The position numbers were made by a program, and so were the translations under genes. The notes below the pieces were generated by a model. The model had not been told where the DNA came from, did no database searches, and saw only the letters and a list, made by a program, of their open reading frames with translations. Shown here piece by piece: positions 25,497 through 34,175 of a stretch of DNA of 64,000 nucleotides (the first letter of the stretch is position 1; the number at the start of each line of letters is the position of its first letter). Origin of the DNA: Deltaproteobacteria bacterium (GTDB lineage Bacteria; Desulfobacterota; Desulfomonilia; UBA1062). The stretch is taken from NCBI GenBank assembly GCA_018433085.1, contig JAHDRW010000014.1, positions 62,001 to 126,000 of the forward strand, given 5' to 3'.

Positions 25497-26105
25497 TCAC
25501 GCGCCCTTCTGCGTCTCGTTGTTCAGCTTGCGGTAAAGCCCGGATCTGACGATGCTGAGGGTTCGCTGCCACTGGTGGTCGAATACGATCTGCTCCACAT
25601 CGGCATGCCGGGGGAAGGTCCAGATGGCAAGCGCACCCGGATCGGGGCCCAGGGGACCCATCCGGCAGAGGACCACGTTGAGCACACCGTTTTCATACCT
25701 GTCCGCACGCTCGGAAAAGTGCCGGGCAACGACCTCTTCCCGGCGGGAGACATCGTGCGTGAAGAACTCGATATACTGGATCCCGCCCTCGATGGGCGGT
25801 CCGGAGAGCACCTCGGTATAGCAGCCCGCCTGGCAGAGATGGATGGCACTCCGGGAAGCGGCCGAATGCAGGGCCCTGCGCGCCTTGAAATATGATTCCC
25901 ACTCCTGAAGCCTCTCGAACGTCTTGCACTGCCAGATGGCCAGAAAGGGGGGGTGCGGCCCGAGCCGCAGGGTGCGGCCGAGCACGGCCAGCGGCTGGTT
26001 ATCGGAAGAGGCATCGTCGTCTGTCCACCTGGCCTTTTCCCCCTGAGGCTTGATCAGCTCGGAAGGGATGGAACGGTCGTGCTCCATGTATTCGATGTAA
26101 ATCAT
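25497..26105 (-). CDS. NIPSNAP-like protein with two similar halves
   Basis: 202 residues from ATG 26105, chosen for the GAGGAGGAAGAC ribosome site. Two halves look alike. The first runs MIYIEYMEHD ... FLAIWQCKTFERLQEW ... AGCYTEVL, and the second runs IQYIEFFTHD ... ALAIWTFPRHADVEQI ... SGLYRKL. Each half fits a ferredoxin-like alpha/beta barrel unit of the NIPSNAP/dimeric alpha-beta barrel type, so the gene seems to be an internal duplication that gives a one-chain pseudo-dimer. No catalytic motif is known. There is no operon partner, and it converges on the AI-2E transporter. Confidence 0.6.
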   Translation of the reverse strand: MIYIEYMEHDRSIPSELIKPQGEKARWTDDDASSDNQPLAVLGRTLRLGPHPPFLAIWQCKTFERLQEWESYFKARRALHSAASRSAIHLCQAGCYTEVLSGPPIEGGIQYIEFFTHDVSRREEVVARHFSERADRYENGVLNVVLCRMGPLGPDPGALAIWTFPRHADVEQIVFDHQWQRTLSIVRSGLYRKLNNETQKGA

Positions 26106-26388
26106 GTCTTCCTCCTCGTGCCTCGATTTTTTCGAGCATCCTTTTCTGGCTGGCTTGAAGGGAAACGACGCCATCGAATAACGGGAACATACATGGAAGT
26201 GCTGATGTGGGGACGAAATTCACTGTGAAATAATTATAACAGGGCACAAGCGGCCCTCAAATCATTGCCGGTCTCTTTTTTAAGCCGTGTGTCCGGGTAA
26301 GCACGCGCAGGAGACGGCGTGCCGGCGAAGGACCGCCGGCTCATACCCGTGCGTCCGGGCTTTCAAGGGATCGGCATCAGGCAAGGAA

Positions 26389-26955
26389 TCACGAAAAGAA
26401 CGAAGATTTTCTCAATGCCGCGGTCATGGGGAAAAACCTGATCCCGTTGACCGTCTTCTCCGTTCCCAGGGGTGTGAACCCCATCTGTAAGTATGCCCCA
26501 ACGGCATTGGGAGATGCGTTCACGCTGATCTCCCTGAGCCAGGGGTCGCGGTCCCGGCAGATCTTCAGCGCCCGTTTCAGCAGGGTCTTTCCGATGCCCT
26601 TCCTCTGGAACGGTCCCGCAACGAAAAACAGGGAGATGTGGTGGTACTTTTTCATCTCGATCATGGCGACGATGTCACGCCCCGCTTGTGCCACGAGGAT
26701 GAAATGGTCTGAGCGGGAGCGCTTCAGGAGGTCGTCGCTGCGGGCATACCTGAGGAACTCGTTGACCCCTTCGGGCGAGTATCCGGGTGCCACGCTGCGT
26801 TTGAACACCTCGACGATCAGACCGATCACCCGGTCTTCCTCGCCCGGCTTCATGTATCGATAGCGGACGCGTTGGAACAGGGGTGCCAGGGCATCCATCA
26901 CTGAAGACCCCGCTATTTGTATGAATGAGGCAAGGAACTCTCCTTCATGGAGCAT
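26389..26955 (-). CDS. GNAT family N-acetyltransferase
   Basis: Up to 188 residues. The acetyl-CoA-binding motif A is SLFFVAGPFQRKGIGKTLLKRAL, with the Q/RxxGxG/A loop as QRKGIG. Motif B follows as ISVNASPNAVGAYLQMGF. The fold is complete from RYRYMKPGEEDRVIGLIVEVF onward. The start is uncertain: ATG at 26955, 26898 or 26853 are in frame and none has a strong ribosome site. The substrate is unknown. It stands alone. Confidence 0.82.
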   Translation of the reverse strand: MLHEGEFLASFIQIAGSSVMDALAPLFQRVRYRYMKPGEEDRVIGLIVEVFKRSVAPGYSPEGVNEFLRYARSDDLLKRSRSDHFILVAQAGRDIVAMIEMKKYHHISLFFVAGPFQRKGIGKTLLKRALKICRDRDPWLREISVNASPNAVGAYLQMGFTPLGTEKTVNGIRFFPMTAALRKSSFFS

Positions 26956-27374
26956 CTCCCAGAGAAAAATTCCGAAAAAGGGTTTTGTCCGGTCACGATC
27001 CCTGCCCCCTGTGCTGCGGCAGCGGGTACGCCGGAGAAGTTCTGTTCAAAAAAACAGATGCTCAGGGCACACCGTTTTCGAGGCCCGTACGTTCCGGGCC
27101 GCCGGAGCGGTACGGCCGATGGCATCGGTTCTTACATGCTGAGAATACAGGGCAGCCGGGAAAAGTCAAACCCCCACCCTTTTCCCCTGTACCGATCGAG
27201 CCTCTTCACGGTGCCGGCAGTATCACCTCCGGTCAGGCCGGGAAAATCCGCCGGGATTTCTGAAAAGGTCAGGCCCGCGGTGAAAAGTGGCGCCCTTCCA
27301 GCCGCCTGGTGGTGACGATGTTTCGAGGGGTGGAATAAGGGTACTCACCACAGGCTTGCCACTTCCGGCGCGGT
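26956..27374. other. Intergenic region with no supported gene
   Basis: About 420 bp between the GNAT gene start and the TIGR02588 gene stop. Open frames on the plus strand are Arg/Pro/Gly-rich, have no ribosome site and no recognisable family. I see no terminator with a clear T-tract for the TIGR02587/02588 operon. Confidence 0.4.
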
Positions 27375-27764
27375 TCAGGGTAGTTGGTAGCTGACCACCC
27401 TGATGACCAGGCCGACGGGTTCATGTTCGAAGATGAGAACGCCCTGCTCTCCGGAGCGCCCCGGTACAAAATCGAATGTCGTGGAAGCCTCTTCCCGCCT
27501 GCCGGCAACGGTGATGAATCCCTCGACCTTCACACGCTCCCCGGTCTGGTCGCCCTTGTTTTCAATCGTGAAATCGACATAATAGGAATGACCTTCCACC
27601 CGGGTCCGCCCTTGGGTGACCTCGAAGCGGGCCGGCCGGTCGACCGGACTCAGCCAGACAAAGACCACCAGCCCCACCAGAAGGCCGAGTATGACGAGCG
27701 AGACTCCAAGCGATACCCACTCGGCATGGGAATATCCGGGTTCAGACCCTTCAGGAGGATTCAT
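27375..27764 (-). CDS. TIGR02588 family protein
   Basis: 129 residues from ATG 27764, with GGGGAGGTTGGCGGT upstream. One transmembrane segment (WVSLGVSLVILGLLVGLVVF, about residues 16-35) is followed by a beta-rich domain (VTQGRTRVEGHSYYVDFTIE ... GERVKVEGFI) resembling an extracytoplasmic immunoglobulin-like fold. The start codon overlaps the stop of the upstream gene as ATGA. TIGR02588 is an uncharacterised family known only as the second gene of a two-gene operon with TIGR02587. Function is unknown. Confidence 0.8.
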   Translation of the reverse strand: MNPPEGSEPGYSHAEWVSLGVSLVILGLLVGLVVFVWLSPVDRPARFEVTQGRTRVEGHSYYVDFTIENKGDQTGERVKVEGFITVAGRREEASTTFDFVPGRSGEQGVLIFEHEPVGLVIRVVSYQLP

Positions 27765-28651
27765 ACCGCCAACCTCCCCGCCGCCCCTCCGATGCTCGCC
27801 GGGAAACCCAGGATGGTGGTGTAGTTCAGCCACTCATACCAGGATCGGTCTGTCCCGACGGTCTGAAAGAGCCAGAGCATGAACAGGCTCACCATCAGAG
27901 CCACCAGATACGAGTTGATCGTCTCTACCACAGGATGCTGGAAAATGCCCCGCTGCTCCATTCTCTTGCTTTCTGAGACGAATGAGGCCTCGAAGACGAT
28001 GATATAGGAGATGACCAGGGAGGTCAGAATGATCAGAAGCATGCCGAGAGATGACAATCTGCTTGCAATGATCAGGATCTCGTCTGCGGGTGCTATGGCA
28101 AAGCCGATGATAACCGCCCCCAGTCCGGTTGCCCCCATATCCACGAGCGTTCCGTGCAGCTTTCCCCTGGTCGTTCGGTCTTCTTCTTTCTTTTTCTCCG
28201 CAAGCTGCCGGGGTGTATCGACCCCTTCGGTTTTCTGCCCCTCCACCAGATAATCGGATATGCCGGCGCCTATCCCGAAAGGGATGGCCTCCATGGTGAT
28301 ATGGCCGATGATATTTTCCAGTCCGAGGTCGATATGCAGGACGCCGATGATCGTCAGGCTCAGCGAGGCGCAGACGATTGCAACGGCCAGAGCGACGAGG
28401 CTGTCCATGATGGAAATCGTCCACCGGTATTCTTTTTTTTTGCGAAACCCTGCGCCGTAATCCAGGATGATGAGCAGGAACAGTGAAACGCCGAGAGAAA
28501 GTGCCATGTGCAGCGCATTTACCTGATTTCCCGCCCACCACACCTCCATGGTATACAGGAGGGGAATCCCGAAGAGAAACGCCCCCGAGACCGCCCGGAG
28601 GATATCATCGAGCTCGCTGTACCAGGGATTGCTTTCTTTTGAGGAAGCCAT
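27761..28651 (-). CDS. TIGR02587 family integral membrane protein
   Basis: 296 residues from ATG 28651 (AAAGGTGCAAAAGGG upstream). At least seven hydrophobic segments alternate with short loops; a cytoplasmic-looking charged loop (EGQKTEGVDTPRQLAEKKKE) lies in the middle. This matches the uncharacterised TIGR02587 family of seven-span proteins. It is translationally coupled to the TIGR02588 partner. The ordered pair suggests a membrane complex with one extracytoplasmic accessory subunit; transport or sensing is a guess. A homopolymer of eight T/A bases near 28433 falls within codons for Lys. Confidence 0.82.
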   Translation of the reverse strand: MASSKESNPWYSELDDILRAVSGAFLFGIPLLYTMEVWWAGNQVNALHMALSLGVSLFLLIILDYGAGFRKKKEYRWTISIMDSLVALAVAIVCASLSLTIIGVLHIDLGLENIIGHITMEAIPFGIGAGISDYLVEGQKTEGVDTPRQLAEKKKEEDRTTRGKLHGTLVDMGATGLGAVIIGFAIAPADEILIIASRLSSLGMLLIILTSLVISYIIVFEASFVSESKRMEQRGIFQHPVVETINSYLVALMVSLFMLWLFQTVGTDRSWYEWLNYTTILGFPASIGGAAGRLAV

Positions 28652-28754
28652 GACCCTTTTGCACCTTTGTGGGGCTATATATATGATTGGATTCTCCCAT
28701 CCGCTCCGCAAGAGGGCTTCCTCCGGAAGGACAAGAGGGAATTATCTTTTTCGC

Positions 28755-28784
28755 TTGAATAATACTCTATGAAATGCATATACT
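28755..28784 (+). promoter_or_regulatory. Candidate promoter for acyl-CoA synthetase operon
   Basis: TTGAAT (28755-28760), an 18-bp spacer and TATACT (28779-28784). The next bases contain the direct repeat GTAATACA-GTAATAC (28791-28805), which may be a regulator site. The start codon is at 28827. Confidence 0.5.
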
Positions 28785-28826
28785 ACTATTGTAATACAGT
28801 AATACTGGAAGAGAGGGTTTTCCGTT

Positions 28827-30440
28827 ATGATGGATTATCCTTTGTTGCTTCGCACCTATCTTATCCGGACAGCGAGGTATTTTTCGAAAAAGGAGATCGT
28901 TTCGGTATATCCCGAGGGGACCTTCCGCTACGACTACGGGGAATATTACCGGAGGGTCTGCCGGCTGGCGCATGCGCTGAAATCCCTGGGCATCAGGCGC
29001 GGGGACCGGGTGGCGAGCATCGCGCTCAACGACCACCGGCACCTGGAGCTCTATTTCGGCGTGCCCTGTTGCGGCGCGGTGCTCCATACCGTGAATTTCC
29101 GGCTTCCGGCGCGTCATTTGGTCCATATCATCAACCATGCCGGGGACCGGGTGGTGTTCGTGGACGAGGACCTGCTCATGTTCATCGAGCCTCTGAAGGA
29201 TCAGCTCAAGACCGTGGAGAAGTTCGTGGTGCTCTCCCACACGGGCACGCTTCCGCAGACGGGCATCGAAAACATCGTGCTTTATGACGATCTGATCGGC
29301 GATTTTCCCGATGAGTACGATTTTCCGGACGATCTGAGCGAACAGGATCCGGCCATGATCTGTTACACCTCGGCCACCACGGGCGATCCCAAGGGCGTGG
29401 TGTATTCCCACCGGGCCATCGTGCTCCACAGTCTTACCGTGGGGATCACCTTCGGTGCCGGAGAGTCCGACTGCATTCTCCACATCGTGCCCATGTTCCA
29501 CGCCAATGCCTGGTGCGCGCCCTTCGCGGGGCTCATCGCCGGGTGCAAGCAGGTGCTGCCGGGCAGGGAGGTCATCAACATGGAGAAGCTCTGCCGGATG
29601 ATCGCGGACGAAAAGGTCACCTTCACCGCAGGCGTTCCCACCATCTGGATGCTCCTGTTCGATTATCTGGAAAAGGGGGGCTGGCACGACTTCTCGTCTT
29701 TGAAAACCATCGTGAGCGGGGGTGCGGCGATCCCCCTGCATCTGCTCAGGACCTTCAACGAAAAGTACAACTTCCCCATCAAGCAGGCCTACGGAGCCAC
29801 GGAGACCACGCCTCTGGTTTCCGCTGCCCTGCCCAAGAGCTATATGACCGGCCTGAGCGAAAAGGAGCTCTACGACATCCGCACCAGCGTGGGTCTCCTG
29901 GTCATGGGCCTTGAAATGAAGATCGTGGGGACCGACGGCGTCGAGGTCGAGATGGACGGCAGACAGTGGGGCGAGATCTGGCTTCGCGGGCCCTGGATCG
30001 CAAACGAATACTACCGGGACCCCGAGCGCTCGAAGGACGCCTTTGCCGGCGGATGGTACCACACCGGAGACGTGGCCACCATCGACCGCGAGGGATATAT
30101 CCGGCTCGTGGACCGCACCAGAGACCTGGTCAAGAGTGCGGGGGAATGGATTTCATCCGTGGATCTGGAGAACCTGATCATGGAACACCCCGGGGTGGCG
30201 GAGGCCGCCATCATCGGTGTTCCGCACCCGAAGTGGCAGGAGAGGCCCCTTGCATGCGTGAGCGTCGTCGATGGGCTCAACGTGACCGCGGACGATCTCA
30301 AGGTCTTTCTGAAAGACAGGGTCAGGGCCTCCTGGTGGATCCCGGACGACTTCGTGTTTCTGGCCGTGATTCCCAAGACCAGCGTGGGCAAGTTCGACAA
30401 GCGGGAGCTGCGGAGACTCTACGCACAGGGCGAGCTTTAA
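28827..30440 (+). CDS. AMP-dependent fatty-acyl-CoA synthetase (AlkK-like)
   Basis: 537 residues; activates a carboxylic acid to its CoA thioester through an acyl-adenylate. The P-loop-like motif is [12 protein letters not shown] (Ala for the usual Gly in SGTTG). [11 protein letters not shown] is the A5 motif, [20 protein letters not shown] is A7, [13 protein letters not shown] is A8, and the A10 catalytic Lys lies in [10 protein letters not shown]. The sequence resembles the medium-chain AlkK group. It starts after GAGAGGGTTTTCCGTT. The acyl-CoA dehydrogenase gene follows 85 bp later, so both belong to one oxidation module, probably under the GntR regulator at 32022-32783. Confidence 0.92.
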   Translation: MMDYPLLLRTYLIRTARYFSKKEIVSVYPEGTFRYDYGEYYRRVCRLAHALKSLGIRRGDRVASIALNDHRHLELYFGVPCCGAVLHTVNFRLPARHLVHIINHAGDRVVFVDEDLLMFIEPLKDQLKTVEKFVVLSHTGTLPQTGIENIVLYDDLIGDFPDEYDFPDDLSEQDPAMICYTSATTGDPKGVVYSHRAIVLHSLTVGITFGAGESDCILHIVPMFHANAWCAPFAGLIAGCKQVLPGREVINMEKLCRMIADEKVTFTAGVPTIWMLLFDYLEKGGWHDFSSLKTIVSGGAAIPLHLLRTFNEKYNFPIKQAYGATETTPLVSAALPKSYMTGLSEKELYDIRTSVGLLVMGLEMKIVGTDGVEVEMDGRQWGEIWLRGPWIANEYYRDPERSKDAFAGGWYHTGDVATIDREGYIRLVDRTRDLVKSAGEWISSVDLENLIMEHPGVAEAAIIGVPHPKWQERPLACVSVVDGLNVTADDLKVFLKDRVRASWWIPDDFVFLAVIPKTSVGKFDKRELRRLYAQGEL

Positions 30441-30525
30441 GGCGGTCAAGATGGTCTGAGAGTGAAGCCTTTTCCCGCAGGCGGCTGGAAAAGGCCTGCA
30501 GGGACGATGTGATAAGGAGGAATCC

Positions 30526-31677
30526 GTGTCATTGCTTGAGAGGCGCTACACCGACGAACATCTCCTGTTTCGCGACCAGGTTCGCAGGTTTTTCGATAAA
30601 GAGGTGACCCCCTACGCGGATGACTGGGAAAGGGAGGGCATGGTGCCCCGGTCCGCATGGAAGAAGATGGGCGACCAGGGCTTCCTGTGCCCCTGGCTCG
30701 AGGAAGAATACGGCGGCGTGGGGGCGGATTTCCTCTACTCCTACATCCTCACCGAGGAGCTGGCCAGGACGCACTGCGGGGGGTTCTTCTTCCCCCTGCA
30801 CTCGGATATCGTGGTCCCCTATCTGCACAGCTTCGGCACGCGCGAGCAGAAGGAACGGTGGCTTCCGGGATGCGCGGCCGGGGACATCATCACCGCGGTG
30901 GCCATGACCGAGCCGGGAACGGGGTCCGACCTGGCCGCCATGAGGACCGCGGCGGTCAGGGACGGGGACGGCTTCGTCATCAACGGACAGAAGACCTTTA
31001 TCTCCAACGGTCTGTGCTGCGATCTGGTCATTGTGGCCGCGGTTACCGACCCGCGGGCGGCATCTCCCTATGAGGGGATGTCGCTGATCGTGGTGGAGGA
31101 CGGCACGCCCGGCTTCGAGAAGGGAAGAAGGCTGGAGAAGATCGGACTGCATTCCCAGGATACCGCGGAGATGGCCTTCGTGGACTGCAGGGTGCCGGCC
31201 GCGAACCTGCTGGGCGAAGAGGGCAAGGGCTTCTTCTATCTCATGCAGAAGCTCCAGCAGGAGCGGCTCGTCTGCGCCATGGGCTCGCAGGTGGGGGCGG
31301 AGGAGGCCCTGCGCGTGACGCTCGATTACGCCAGGACTCGGGAGGCCTTCGGCAGGGCTATCAGCCGGTTCCAGTACATCTCGTTCGAGCTCGCCAAGAT
31401 GGCCTCCGAGATCGAGGTCGGGAGGGCCTTTCTGGATACCTGCATCCTGGATCACATGGAAGGCGGGCTCGATGTCAAGCGCGCATCCATTGCCAAATAC
31501 TGGATCTGCGAGATGCTCAACCGGGTGGTGAGCCAGTGCGTGCAGTTCCATGGAGGCTACGGATACATGGAGGAATACCCCATCGCCCGGATGTTCCGGG
31601 ATGCCCGGGTGCAGACGATCTATGCCGGCACCTCGGAGATCATGCTGCTCATCATCAGCAGGCAGATGGGGCTTTAG
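30526..31677 (+). CDS. Acyl-CoA dehydrogenase (ERL-type catalytic Glu)
   Basis: 383 residues starting with GTG at 30526 (AAGGAGGAATCC upstream). It has the acyl-CoA dehydrogenase motifs AMTEPGTGSDLAAMRT, REAFGRAISRFQYI and CVQFHGGYGYMEEYPIARMF. The typical catalytic Glu position reads IYAGT, so Ala367 replaces it, while Glu246 in LQQERLVCAMGS is placed as in isovaleryl/long-chain enzymes. It probably oxidises the acyl-CoA made by the synthetase upstream and passes electrons to an electron-transfer flavoprotein that is not encoded here. Confidence 0.93.
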   Translation: MSLLERRYTDEHLLFRDQVRRFFDKEVTPYADDWEREGMVPRSAWKKMGDQGFLCPWLEEEYGGVGADFLYSYILTEELARTHCGGFFFPLHSDIVVPYLHSFGTREQKERWLPGCAAGDIITAVAMTEPGTGSDLAAMRTAAVRDGDGFVINGQKTFISNGLCCDLVIVAAVTDPRAASPYEGMSLIVVEDGTPGFEKGRRLEKIGLHSQDTAEMAFVDCRVPAANLLGEEGKGFFYLMQKLQQERLVCAMGSQVGAEEALRVTLDYARTREAFGRAISRFQYISFELAKMASEIEVGRAFLDTCILDHMEGGLDVKRASIAKYWICEMLNRVVSQCVQFHGGYGYMEEYPIARMFRDARVQTIYAGTSEIMLLIISRQMGL

Positions 31678-31743
31678 GGAAAGAGCCCGGATACAACGGA
31701 CGGGGAGCGGACGGCTTCGGACGGCTCGAAAAGGAGGTTTTTT

Positions 31744-31776
31744 CCCTTCCGGTGTGCGCGAGCGGCGCCGGAAGGG
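31744..31776 (+). repeat. Perfect 9-bp inverted repeat in 3' region
   Basis: CCCTTCCGG (31744-31752) and CCGGAAGGG (31768-31776) with a GC-rich 15-base loop, 66 bp after the acyl-CoA dehydrogenase stop. Six T residues precede rather than follow it, so it is not a plus-strand intrinsic terminator. Confidence 0.6.
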
Positions 31777-31831
31777 TTACAGGGGGAAACAGGGCCATGT
31801 TACTCTCCAAGCATCATTTTTCGTAATGGGG

Positions 31832-31879
31832 GCGTCCCCCGCTTGCACATGTGACGCGGTCGGGGGCGGCGGGGGACGC
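31832..31879 (+). repeat. Perfect 11-bp inverted repeat with palindromic loop
   Basis: GCGTCCCCCGC (31832-31842) and GCGGGGGACGC (31869-31879) are exact complements separated by 26 bases. The loop contains the self-complementary CACATGTG (31846-31853). No coding gene spans it. It is the second of three strong stems between the acyl-CoA dehydrogenase and the GntR gene. Confidence 0.65.
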
Positions 31880-31985
31880 AACCATGGTATGCAGTCCGGG
31901 AAAGGATCGAGCTTGGAGGATGAAAAAAAGAAGGCTTAAGGAGCCTCTTGAGAGACAAGTTCCACGTATCTTCTCACTTGCTTGA

Positions 31986-32023
31986 GCCGCGGCCCTTCAC
32001 CGATTCGGGCCGCGGCATTTTTT
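31986..32023 (+). terminator. Strong intrinsic terminator
   Basis: GCCGCGGCCC (31986-31995) and GGGCCGCGGC (32007-32016) form a perfect 10-bp GC stem with an 11-base loop, followed by ATTTTTT on the plus strand. It is oriented to end transcripts coming from the acyl-CoA synthetase/dehydrogenase unit or from the structured region before it. It abuts the stop codon of the opposing GntR gene. Confidence 0.85.
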
Positions 32024-32783
32024 ATTCTTCCGTTGCCGGCTCCGGATGGTCGATGGTCTTCTTGAGCGACTTCTTTAGATATTCGATGTGGGCGATCAGG
32101 GCGGCTTCAGCGGCTTGGGGGTCGTTCCTCTCGACCGCATCGGCAAGGGCGCCGAGCTGCTCGATGATGCGGCCCGCACTCCCACTGATCGCCGAGAGCT
32201 TCCTGCGGCTGAAGGGAAAAGCTCCCAGGAGCAGGGTGTCGATGGATTTCCTCAGGTGGATGAAGATGGTATTGTGGGTTGATTCGATGAGCGTATCGAA
32301 AAACCGGGCATAGAGCCTCCCGCCCTCCGGGTCGATGGGGACCTTGTGGGCGAGATCGCATTGAGCGGCCTTTGCACAGAATGAGCGAAGGGCCTTTTTC
32401 TCCTCTCTGGTGGCGCATCCGCACGCCAGGGCCGCAGCCTTTGCGTCGAGGATTCTCCTGACACAGAGCAGCTCCCATATCTTGCCGTGATCGACGGCGA
32501 GCAGGTCTTCGATGGACGATTTCCCGCCCTCTCCGGGGACCGTCACATACTTGCCCCGCTTGTGCCCGGGCTCGATATACCCTCTTGCCTCCAGCAGCTT
32601 CAAGGCCTCCCGCAGCGAGATTCTGCTGATGCCCATCATTCTGGTCATCTTGTGCTCCGAGGGAAGGCGCTCGCCCGTTTTCAGGCTGCCTCGGTTGATC
32701 AGGTCGATGATCTGCTCAGCCACCTGGGTGGGGATGTTCGGCGCCTTGACGATCGTTGAAATACTGATCCGTTTTTCTTCCAT
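32022..32783 (-). CDS. GntR/FadR family transcriptional regulator
   Basis: 253 residues from ATG 32783; a longer frame to 32927 is Cys/His-rich and lacks a ribosome site. The winged helix is IPTQVAEQIIDLINRGSLKTG then LPSEHKMTRMMGISRISLREAL, the exact GntR layout, followed by a helical FCD-type ligand domain with conserved acidic and His residues (ESTHNTIFIHLRKSI). FCD regulators usually bind short organic acids or acyl-CoAs. Its position next to the acyl-CoA synthetase/dehydrogenase pair suggests it controls them. The upstream gap contains the palindromes TGTACA and CCATATGG (32829-32836), possible operator elements. Confidence 0.88.
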   Translation of the reverse strand: MEEKRISISTIVKAPNIPTQVAEQIIDLINRGSLKTGERLPSEHKMTRMMGISRISLREALKLLEARGYIEPGHKRGKYVTVPGEGGKSSIEDLLAVDHGKIWELLCVRRILDAKAAALACGCATREEKKALRSFCAKAAQCDLAHKVPIDPEGGRLYARFFDTLIESTHNTIFIHLRKSIDTLLLGAFPFSRRKLSAISGSAGRIIEQLGALADAVERNDPQAAEAALIAHIEYLKKSLKKTIDHPEPATEE

Positions 32784-32951
32784 AGGCAGGCCCCGACAGA
32801 ATGTACACGTAATATGCCGGACATGTAACCATATGGCACACAATAATACAATCCGTAAACATCGTTCATTCCTGATGATTTTCCCGTCCGTACCGGAGCG
32901 GAAAGGGAAGACACCCTCAGGGTTCATGGAGTTTTCGCCGTGTTCTCGCTA

Positions 32952-32980
32952 TTGCGGAGTCTTTGCCGTTCGTTTATAGT
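32952..32980 (+). promoter_or_regulatory. Candidate promoter for GGDEF gene
   Basis: TTGCGG (32952-32957), a 17-bp spacer and TATAGT (32975-32980). A start near 32987 would give a very short leader and supports initiation at the ATG at 33002 rather than an upstream in-frame ATG at 32963. Confidence 0.5.
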
Positions 32981-33001
32981 TCTTATCCAGGTAAAAAGGG
33001 C

Positions 33002-34045
33002 ATGAAGTTCTATACGGAAAGCGATATCAAGGGCCTGCTCTCCCGGGTCAGGGAAAACGAGGAGACCGCCCGGAAGTTTTTCGAGGTGGAGACGAGCGTG
33101 CTCTCCACCCTGGACTTCGAGGATTTCTTTCACAAGCTGCTCTCCACCATCATGAACAAGTTCGGTGTGGGATATGTCTGGGTCACGCTCGTGGAGACCG
33201 GCAGGGCCACCCGGATCATTCAGACCCATGCCTCATCCGCCATTCCGGAAAATCAGCTCAAGATCATCGACCGCCACGCATTTTCTCTCATGGTTCCCGA
33301 CAGCGACCGGCCCGTGCTCGGCAATACCGATCTCGGCCGCTACACTGCGCTGGTCCCCGAGGGGCTCCGGAAGGGTTTCAATTCCATCGCCGTCGTGCCC
33401 ATCAGCCTTGACGGCGAGACGGCGGGGAGCCTGAACTTCGCCGACATGTCCGCAGAGCGGTTCTCCCCCGATTCCGACACCAGTCTCCTGGAGCAGCTGG
33501 GCCTCGTGGTATCCATATGCCTCTCCAATGTGGCCGCCCATGAAGAGATCAAGGCCCTGGCCTTTCAGGACCCGCTGACCGGGCTGTTGAACCGCAGGGC
33601 CATGGAAAGGGTCCTGAGCCGGGAGATCGGCAGGGCAAGGCGGTACGAGGGGCGGCTGAGCGTGGTGTTCATCGACCTGGACGACTTCAAGAAGGTCAAT
33701 GACGCCTACGGGCATGACAACGGCGATGAGTTTCTCGTGTACGCCGCAACGATCATGCGCAGGATGGTCCGGCAGACCGACCTCGTCTCGCGCTTTGCCG
33801 GGGACGAGTTCGTGATCGTCCTGCCCGAAACCTCTCCTGAAGAGGCGGAGCACCTCATCCGGCGCATGCAGGAGTATTTCGGAGAGCATTCTCTCACCCT
33901 GGCGGACACCCCCGTGCCGGTTTCCTTCAGCTACGGGATCGCCTCGGTGGACATGGTGGAGGGCGAAGACCCGGCCGGGGTCCTGAAAAAGGCGGACGAG
34001 CTGCTCTACCGGAACAAGCGGGAGAAGAAGGCGGGAAGACAATGA
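33002..34045 (+). CDS. GAF-GGDEF diguanylate cyclase
   Basis: 347 residues; predicted to make c-di-GMP. Residues 30-175 form a GAF-like sensor (FEDFFHKLLSTIMNKFGVGY ... ERFSPDSDTSLLEQLGLVVS). The GGDEF domain starts at FQDPLTGLLNRRAME and has the active-site AGDEF at 266-270, a variant known to be functional. An inhibitory I-site RxxD is present as RQTD (257-260), five residues before AGDEF, so product feedback is expected. No membrane segment is seen. An HD-GYP gene that could degrade c-di-GMP lies 8 kb away at 41873-42451. Confidence 0.92.
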   Translation: MKFYTESDIKGLLSRVRENEETARKFFEVETSVLSTLDFEDFFHKLLSTIMNKFGVGYVWVTLVETGRATRIIQTHASSAIPENQLKIIDRHAFSLMVPDSDRPVLGNTDLGRYTALVPEGLRKGFNSIAVVPISLDGETAGSLNFADMSAERFSPDSDTSLLEQLGLVVSICLSNVAAHEEIKALAFQDPLTGLLNRRAMERVLSREIGRARRYEGRLSVVFIDLDDFKKVNDAYGHDNGDEFLVYAATIMRRMVRQTDLVSRFAGDEFVIVLPETSPEEAEHLIRRMQEYFGEHSLTLADTPVPVSFSYGIASVDMVEGEDPAGVLKKADELLYRNKREKKAGRQ

Positions 34046-34175
34046 TCCCGTGTGTCCCTTTCGCTGTCACGAGGGACAATCGCGGCACCGCTCGCCGTGC
34101 GTCCGGATGGCTGCCGTACTTGCATGGGCCGGCCTACAGCAACACATATGCGCGCCGCGGTAGGAGGAATCTTTT

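Noticed and set aside
28767-30062. 431-codon open frame opposite the acyl-CoA synthetase
   Set aside because: Antisense of a clear AMP-forming synthetase with all core motifs intact.
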